Positions 60,287 through 64,000 of a DNA stretch of 64,000 bases are shown piece by piece. The notes beneath the pieces were generated by a model. The model was not told where the DNA came from and searched no databases. It saw only the letters and a program-made list of their open reading frames with translations. This DNA is from an uncultured Pelagibacteraceae bacterium (GTDB lineage Bacteria; Pseudomonadota; Alphaproteobacteria; Pelagibacterales; Pelagibacteraceae). Made by a program: the position numbers and the translations under genes. The stretch is from the NCBI GenBank assembly GCA_902571015.1, contig CACGAC010000004.1, positions 1 to 64,000 on the forward strand, read 5' to 3'. Numbering within the stretch: the stretch's first letter is position 1; every line of letters starts with the position of its first letter.

Positions 60287-61637
60287 AGAATTTGACTATA
60301 CTAAACTAAAGCATGTTACTTCTGTTGATCAATCAGATCGAAAAGTACCATACAATTTAAGACAAAGTGGGCCTACAAAAGTTGAAATGTTAATTTCAAC
60401 AAGGGTAAGAAAGTCACCATATTGGCATCTATCAATGCAGGCAGGTTGTTGGAGAGCAACTGTTTATAACAGAATTTATCATCCAAGGGGATATGTGAAA
60501 CCTGAGGATGGTGGTGCAATGGTTGAGTATGATGCAATTGTAAATCATGTAACTATGTGGAATGTTGCTGTTGAAAGACAGATCCAAGTAAAGGGTCCTG
60601 ATGCAGAAAAGTTTGTTGATTACGTGATAACTCGAGATGCAACAAAAATCTCTCCGATGCGAGCAAGATATGTAATTTTATGTAACGCTTACGGAGGAGT
60701 TTTAAATGATCCAATACTTTTAAGAATTGCAAAAGATGAATTTTGGTTTTCTTTGTCAGACTCGGACATTGGAATGTATTTACAAGGTGTTAATGCAGAC
60801 GGTAAATTTAATTGCACTATTGAAGAAATTGATGCATGTCCTGTTCAAATTCAAGGGCCAAAATCAAAAGCACTTATGAAGGATTTATTAGGTGATCAAG
60901 TTGATTTAGAAAATATGCCTTTCTATGGTTTAGCTGAAGTTAAGGTTGCCGGAAGAAGTTGTGTTATCTCTCAATCAGGTTTTTCAGGTGAAGCTGGATA
61001 TGAAATATATTTAAGGAATGCAACTTTATATGCCGATGAGATGTGGAATGCTGTTCTTGAAGCTGGAAAAAAACATCAACTAATGGTAATTGCTCCCGCT
61101 CATCACAGAAGGATTCAAGCTGGGATTCTTTCTTGGGGTCAAGACATGGATCAACAACATAACCCTTTTCAGTGTAATTTAGGTTATCAAGTTTCTTTAT
61201 CAGGTAAAGGTGAATGGAAAAAAACTTCTGATTACGTAGGAAAAAAAGCTCTTGAAAAAATGGGTGCTGAAATCAAAGCTGGAAAAAAACCATATAAGTT
61301 ACAGTTAGTTGGTCTTGAGTTAGGAGGAAAACCAATTGATGATTATGCACCAGATTTTTGGTTGATATCTAATGCAGATGGTGGTGATCCAGTTGGTTTT
61401 GTAACATCACCGTGGTGGCATCCTGAAAAGAAAACTAATATTGCTATGGGCTATGTTCCATTTGATGGAACTTTAAATGCAAATGGCTTTCCTAAAGGTA
61501 AAGTTGGAACTAAATTTAAAGTTCATTTACCAGAGAAATATTCAAATAAACCAGGAACACCTGTTGATGCTGTCATAGTTGATATTCCATTTAAGGAATC
61601 ATATAACGCTAACACTAGAGAAGTGGTATCAGGTTAA
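60279..61637 (+). CDS. GcvT/DmdA-family aminomethyltransferase-like protein
   Basis: A 452-residue folate-dependent methyltransferase-fold protein. Family blocks include DAIVNHVTMWNVAVERQIQVKGPDA (starting near 87), RYVILCNAYGGVLNDPILLR (about 130-149), and QSGFSGEAGYEIYL (about 230-243) that forms the folate pocket. It resembles GcvT and the DMSP demethylase DmdA but is about 80 residues longer than DmdA. The AAGGAG site at 60266-60271 favours ATG 60279 over 60273. Paired with the metF-like gene, it probably demethylates a methylated osmolyte; which one is open. Confidence 0.82.
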   Translation: MSKEFDYTKLKHVTSVDQSDRKVPYNLRQSGPTKVEMLISTRVRKSPYWHLSMQAGCWRATVYNRIYHPRGYVKPEDGGAMVEYDAIVNHVTMWNVAVERQIQVKGPDAEKFVDYVITRDATKISPMRARYVILCNAYGGVLNDPILLRIAKDEFWFSLSDSDIGMYLQGVNADGKFNCTIEEIDACPVQIQGPKSKALMKDLLGDQVDLENMPFYGLAEVKVAGRSCVISQSGFSGEAGYEIYLRNATLYADEMWNAVLEAGKKHQLMVIAPAHHRRIQAGILSWGQDMDQQHNPFQCNLGYQVSLSGKGEWKKTSDYVGKKALEKMGAEIKAGKKPYKLQLVGLELGGKPIDDYAPDFWLISNADGGDPVGFVTSPWWHPEKKTNIAMGYVPFDGTLNANGFPKGKVGTKFKVHLPEKYSNKPGTPVDAVIVDIPFKESYNANTREVVSG

Positions 61638-61646
61638 TTATTTTTT

Positions 61647-61666
61647 AGGGGAGTTTGCGCTCCCCT
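61647..61666 (+). terminator. Rho-independent terminator after the GcvT-like gene
   Basis: AGGGGAG / CTCCCCT, a 7-bp perfect stem with a 6-nt loop TTTGCG, followed by TTAAAT. It begins 10 nt past the stop codon and closes the metF-GcvT operon. Confidence 0.75.
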
Positions 61667-61677
61667 TTAAATCATAA

Positions 61678-61782
61678 ATGACAAAAAGTTTCATTATTGC
61701 AGTTTGCATTATCATCGCTATTGCATTATTACTATTTCCATTGATCATATCTTACAAGGAACAAAAAAATAAAAAAAAATAA
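61678..61782 (+). CDS. Small single-pass membrane peptide, 34 aa
   Basis: A 34-codon frame, one helix (about 4-25, FIIAVCIIIAIALLLFPLII) with a Lys-rich tail (KEQKNKKK). It stops directly before the YIP1 gene ATG, 0 nt between. The gap position and charge pattern support it; no family recognised. Confidence 0.45.
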   Translation: MTKSFIIAVCIIIAIALLLFPLIISYKEQKNKKK

Positions 61783-62325
61783 ATGTTTGCGGAATTTTTA
61801 AATATAGTTTTTAAATCTATAAAATTAGATAAAACTCTTTACAGTGACAACAAAAATTTTGGTGAAGCTGCAATATATTTTGCAGGTTTGATAATGATAT
61901 TAGACGGTGTAGCTGGAGCAGTGGCTGCAAATACTGTTGTAAAAACAGCTATAGGAATGTCTGGTCTAACAGCAATTTTAACTTGGTTCGTATGGGCAAT
62001 TTTTATTTATGTGATTGGTGTAAAATTATTTCCAGATAAGCAAACAAAAGTACCTTTTAAAAAAGTTTTGGTAGCAGTTGGTTTTGCTCATGCGCCAGGT
62101 TTACTAAGATTTTTTGCATTAACCCCCGAATTAATGATACCAATCATTTTTCTTACTCAATTCTGGATTTTTGCAAGTTTAATTATTTCAATAAAGCAAA
62201 TTTTAAATTTAAAATCTAATTTTAAAGCATTTGGAATAATATTTTTATCTTTTTTAATCATTGCTTTTTTGTCAATATCCTTTGTAATGAGTAGAATGAA
62301 TGCCTTACCGATAAATAGTATCTAA
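61783..62325 (+). CDS. YIP1-family membrane protein
   Basis: A 180-residue protein with about five membrane segments from residue 30 on. FGEAAIYFAGLIMILDGVAGAV (about 27-48), KVLVAVGFAHAPGLLRFF (about 89-106) fit the bacterial Yip1 domain. Function unknown. Its stop overlaps that of the convergent zinc-ribbon gene by 4 nt. Confidence 0.78.
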   Translation: MFAEFLNIVFKSIKLDKTLYSDNKNFGEAAIYFAGLIMILDGVAGAVAANTVVKTAIGMSGLTAILTWFVWAIFIYVIGVKLFPDKQTKVPFKKVLVAVGFAHAPGLLRFFALTPELMIPIIFLTQFWIFASLIISIKQILNLKSNFKAFGIIFLSFLIIAFLSISFVMSRMNALPINSI

Positions 62326-62492
62326 ATTGGAAAAATTGTTTTCGATAACCTGCATGATTTACAAATTTTAAATCCAGTCAAAATTAAATTTTGGGTAACA
62401 CTTTCATCAGTTTTTTTACATTCATCACAGATATCATTTAACTCATCAGCGTTCGTGTTATGCTGATCTTTAATATAATCATCTTCAATCAT
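62322..62492 (-). CDS. Small zinc-ribbon-like protein, 56 aa
   Basis: A 56-codon frame with two CxxC knuckles, C22-DEC25 and C44-KSC47, spaced 18 residues apart, the layout of a zinc ribbon. N-terminus is acidic. It overlaps the DUF3726 gene by 8 nt on one side and the YIP1 stop on the other. No family named; a nucleic-acid or protein-binding ribbon is likely. Confidence 0.65.
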   Translation of the reverse strand: MIEDDYIKDQHNTNADELNDICDECKKTDESVTQNLILTGFKICKSCRLSKTIFPI

Positions 62493-63096
62493 TATCGGTC
62501 AAACCCGCTCCTGCTGCACCCTCTTTTAAACTATCTGTTTCCTCTACAAATGTATTCTCTGCAAGTTTGTAGAGATTTTTCCAATCTTGATCGGAAAAAT
62601 TATCCTCATTGTTTAAAAAACTGATTTCTACTTTTTTTGTTAACATTGGCATTTCTTTATCCCAAATATTAGACGAGATATTTACATTAAAGTTCAATAA
62701 AAATTTACAATCATCAAATGAAATTAATAATTTTTTTCCAATAATTTCTGAAGCTCTGCTTAAAAAAGGTAAAAGCAACAATGGGTAAGCAAGATTTTCA
62801 ATTGAGCACTTTTTAAAAGTCTCAGTATTTTTTACTTGGTCAATAAAATTCACACCTAACATTATTGGACAAAAAGATGATCTATCTGATTTGTTAATCT
62901 TATTGATTAATTTTATCTCTTCAAAATTTTCTTTTTTTTTATTTCGGTAATATTGATTAAGATGTTTGATCCCTGGAAAACCAAATAATTCGGATAATCT
63001 TATAGATTTCCCAACTTCCTCTGCTATACCCCATGAATAACCAGCAGCTCGACTTGCCCTCTTAGCTATAGTTTCTATCTCACTCAAAGACTTCAT
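62485..63096 (-). CDS. DUF3726-family protein
   Basis: A 203-residue soluble protein matching DUF3726: SLSEIETIAKRASRAAGYSWGIAEEVGKSIRLSEL region at 3-37 and, near the C-terminus, EETDSLKEGAAGAGLTDND, whose G-AGAG-TDND is highly characteristic. Function unknown. In other alphaproteobacteria it clusters with one-carbon or lipoate/biotin-ligase genes. It starts 3 nt after the partial gene upstream and precedes the zinc-ribbon gene, so these three form one run. Confidence 0.85.
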   Translation of the reverse strand: MKSLSEIETIAKRASRAAGYSWGIAEEVGKSIRLSELFGFPGIKHLNQYYRNKKKENFEEIKLINKINKSDRSSFCPIMLGVNFIDQVKNTETFKKCSIENLAYPLLLLPFLSRASEIIGKKLLISFDDCKFLLNFNVNISSNIWDKEMPMLTKKVEISFLNNEDNFSDQDWKNLYKLAENTFVEETDSLKEGAAGAGLTDND

Positions 63097-63099
63097 AGT

Positions 63100-64000
63100 T
63101 TAAGAATGAGTTTTATAAACCCATTGCTCATCATAATCTTTTAATTCGTTAGGGAGTGGCGCACCTTGAAACATACATATTCTCAACCACTTATCAGATC
63201 TTGGGTCAAATTTTAAAGCTCCAAAAAAAGATAATTTTAATCTCAGCATATCAATTGGAACTAAATTTTCTCCGATAGTATTATCTTGTATTTCTGAATA
63301 TGGAAATTTTTCAATAATAAAGGCTCTTCTAACAACATGTCTTAAATCAGAATTATCAATTAAAAATTGATTAATTTTTAAATTATTTTTTAAAGGTAAC
63401 AGTCTCTGATACAATTTTTTAATATCTCTAGCTATTGCCAAAGGTTGCTCTAAATCTGCACCACTCTCCTCAAAACGATTAGCTAATCTTGGCTCTTCTT
63501 TATTTTTTGAAATAAACCAAAATTTCTGATTACTCTCCTCTATATTAAAATTAATTTTTAAAATATCCGAATATTTATTTTCTAAAATCCTTTTCAAATC
63601 TCCGACATTACGTTCAGTTGGAATATTAAAGTATTTTTCTTCCTCAGAGGTCATTTGTCCAACCAATGGCTGAACTATATTGCCAAATGGCTCCATCATT
63701 AATGAGACAACGTATTCTATACACTCCTCACAAGTCTCTTTCTCTAGCCAAAAATAAATTTCATTGAAAGGGTAATCTTTTTGAAAATCAAATTTGTTCT
63801 CTAAAAAACTTATGAATTTTTTGATATCTTTTAGTAAAAGTTTAATTTTTTTGAGTTGATATTCACTCTCTGTATTCCAGCTAATAATATTTTTAAGAGA
63901 ACTTTTCACACAATCTATAAATAAATCTCTATCTTTTTTTTTAACAATTTTAATTTCTCTTATTTTTTTAAGTGCAATTTCTCTACTAAGTATCCAATTA
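63100..64000 (-). CDS. Unknown protein, 5' end beyond the window
   Basis: The frame stays open from its stop at 63100 to the last base of the window, at least 299 codons; the GTG at 63909 is therefore not a credible start. The visible part is soluble, with ETCEECIEYVVSLMMEPFG (one CxxC, about 30 residues after the GTG region), PLVGQMTSEEEKYF, FEESGADLEQPLAIARDIKKL and a Cys-poor C-terminus ending YDEQWVYKTHS. I do not recognise the family. It is co-directional with DUF3726, 3 nt apart, so they probably share a pathway. Confidence 0.75.
   Translation of the reverse strand, partial: NWILSREIALKKIREIKIVKKKDRDLFIDCVKSSLKNIISWNTESEYQLKKIKLLLKDIKKFISFLENKFDFQKDYPFNEIYFWLEKETCEECIEYVVSLMMEPFGNIVQPLVGQMTSEEEKYFNIPTERNVGDLKRILENKYSDILKINFNIEESNQKFWFISKNKEEPRLANRFEESGADLEQPLAIARDIKKLYQRLLPLKNNLKINQFLIDNSDLRHVVRRAFIIEKFPYSEIQDNTIGENLVPIDMLRLKLSFFGALKFDPRSDKWLRICMFQGAPLPNELKDYDEQWVYKTHS

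Noticed and set aside
63907..63909. GTG as start of the last gene
   Set aside because: The frame stays open to the window edge, so the gene is partial rather than starting here.
1..64000. CRISPR arrays, insertion sequences, prophage, rRNA and tRNA genes
   Set aside because: No regularly spaced repeats, transposase or integrase genes, phage structural genes, or cloverleaf T-loop patterns were found on either strand.

Overview
The window comes from a free-living, streamlined marine alphaproteobacterium of the SAR11 type (Pelagibacterales). The evidence is the very low G+C, genes packed end to end with frequent 1-20 nt overlaps, A/T-rich spacers, and a recognisable SAR11 gene set. That set includes a thiV-type symporter under a TPP riboswitch, aprBAM without a visible sulfate-activation pathway, several GcvT-domain one-carbon enzymes, and sulfonate lyases. 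The assignment is inference from gene content. I see no rRNA, tRNA, insertion sequence, prophage or CRISPR array.

Layout. 1-2.7 kb: an SDR dehydrogenase, an M23 peptidase, an FAH-family hydratase and two tiny membrane proteins. 2.7-12 kb: a sulfonate/sulfite island. Sulfoacetaldehyde acetyltransferase (xsc) diverges from sulfolactate sulfo-lyase (suyAB) and a YeiH-type exporter; converging on these is a minus-strand operon with APS reductase (aprM-aprB-aprA), a small unknown protein, a 44-residue membrane peptide and a TauE/SafE exporter. Both C-S lyases release sulfite, which could be exported twice over or oxidised to APS. 12-17.3 kb: a minus-strand run metC-like, MFS, pabB, pabA, pabC-like, HIT. 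17.4-23.8 kb: a 27-residue basic peptide, mnmA, a DUF3553 protein, cysQ, recX, an ABA4-like protein, an HCCA isomerase, a rhodanese and a glycosyltransferase.

23.9-30.6 kb: ammonium transporter, HU, the RseP protease, a GATase, an iron alcohol dehydrogenase, an MBL hydrolase and a GNAT-like protein. 30.7-33.8 kb: a ScfR/RamB-type regulator divergent from a 53-residue protein and isocitrate lyase, with heptamer repeats between them. 33.8-37.1 kb: an ABC-2 exporter and the riboswitch-controlled thiV. 37.1-38.7 kb: a 355-nt non-coding stretch rich in hairpins, then cytochrome c' and cytochrome b561 whose start codons abut. 38.7-45.9 kb: a methyltransferase, DUF4396 and persulfide-dioxygenase-like genes, then an iron-uptake operon (fbpA, a small Cys protein, fbpB, fbpC) running into azlCD and a periplasmic thioredoxin, preceded by two Fur-like boxes.

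45.9-50.8 kb: folE-acuI-lysR on minus, and hisI followed by two 2OG-Fe(II) oxygenases flanking a DUF2237 gene on plus. 50.9-56.8 kb: dimethylglycine-dehydrogenase-like enzyme with etfB, etfA and ETF-quinone oxidoreductase, a complete path from N-methyl oxidation to the quinone pool. 56.8-61.7 kb: small genes, an enoyl-CoA hydratase, a nucleotidyltransferase/kinase pair, and a metF-like/GcvT-like pair, probably one-carbon transfer. 61.7-64 kb: a small membrane protein, a YIP1 protein, a zinc-ribbon protein, DUF3726, and an unknown gene cut by the window edge.

The recurring theme is use of reduced organic sulfur, methylated amines and one-carbon units, with electron flow into the respiratory chain and sparse transcriptional control. 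About ten very short genes fall in the gaps between the larger genes and were found by translating those gaps by hand.
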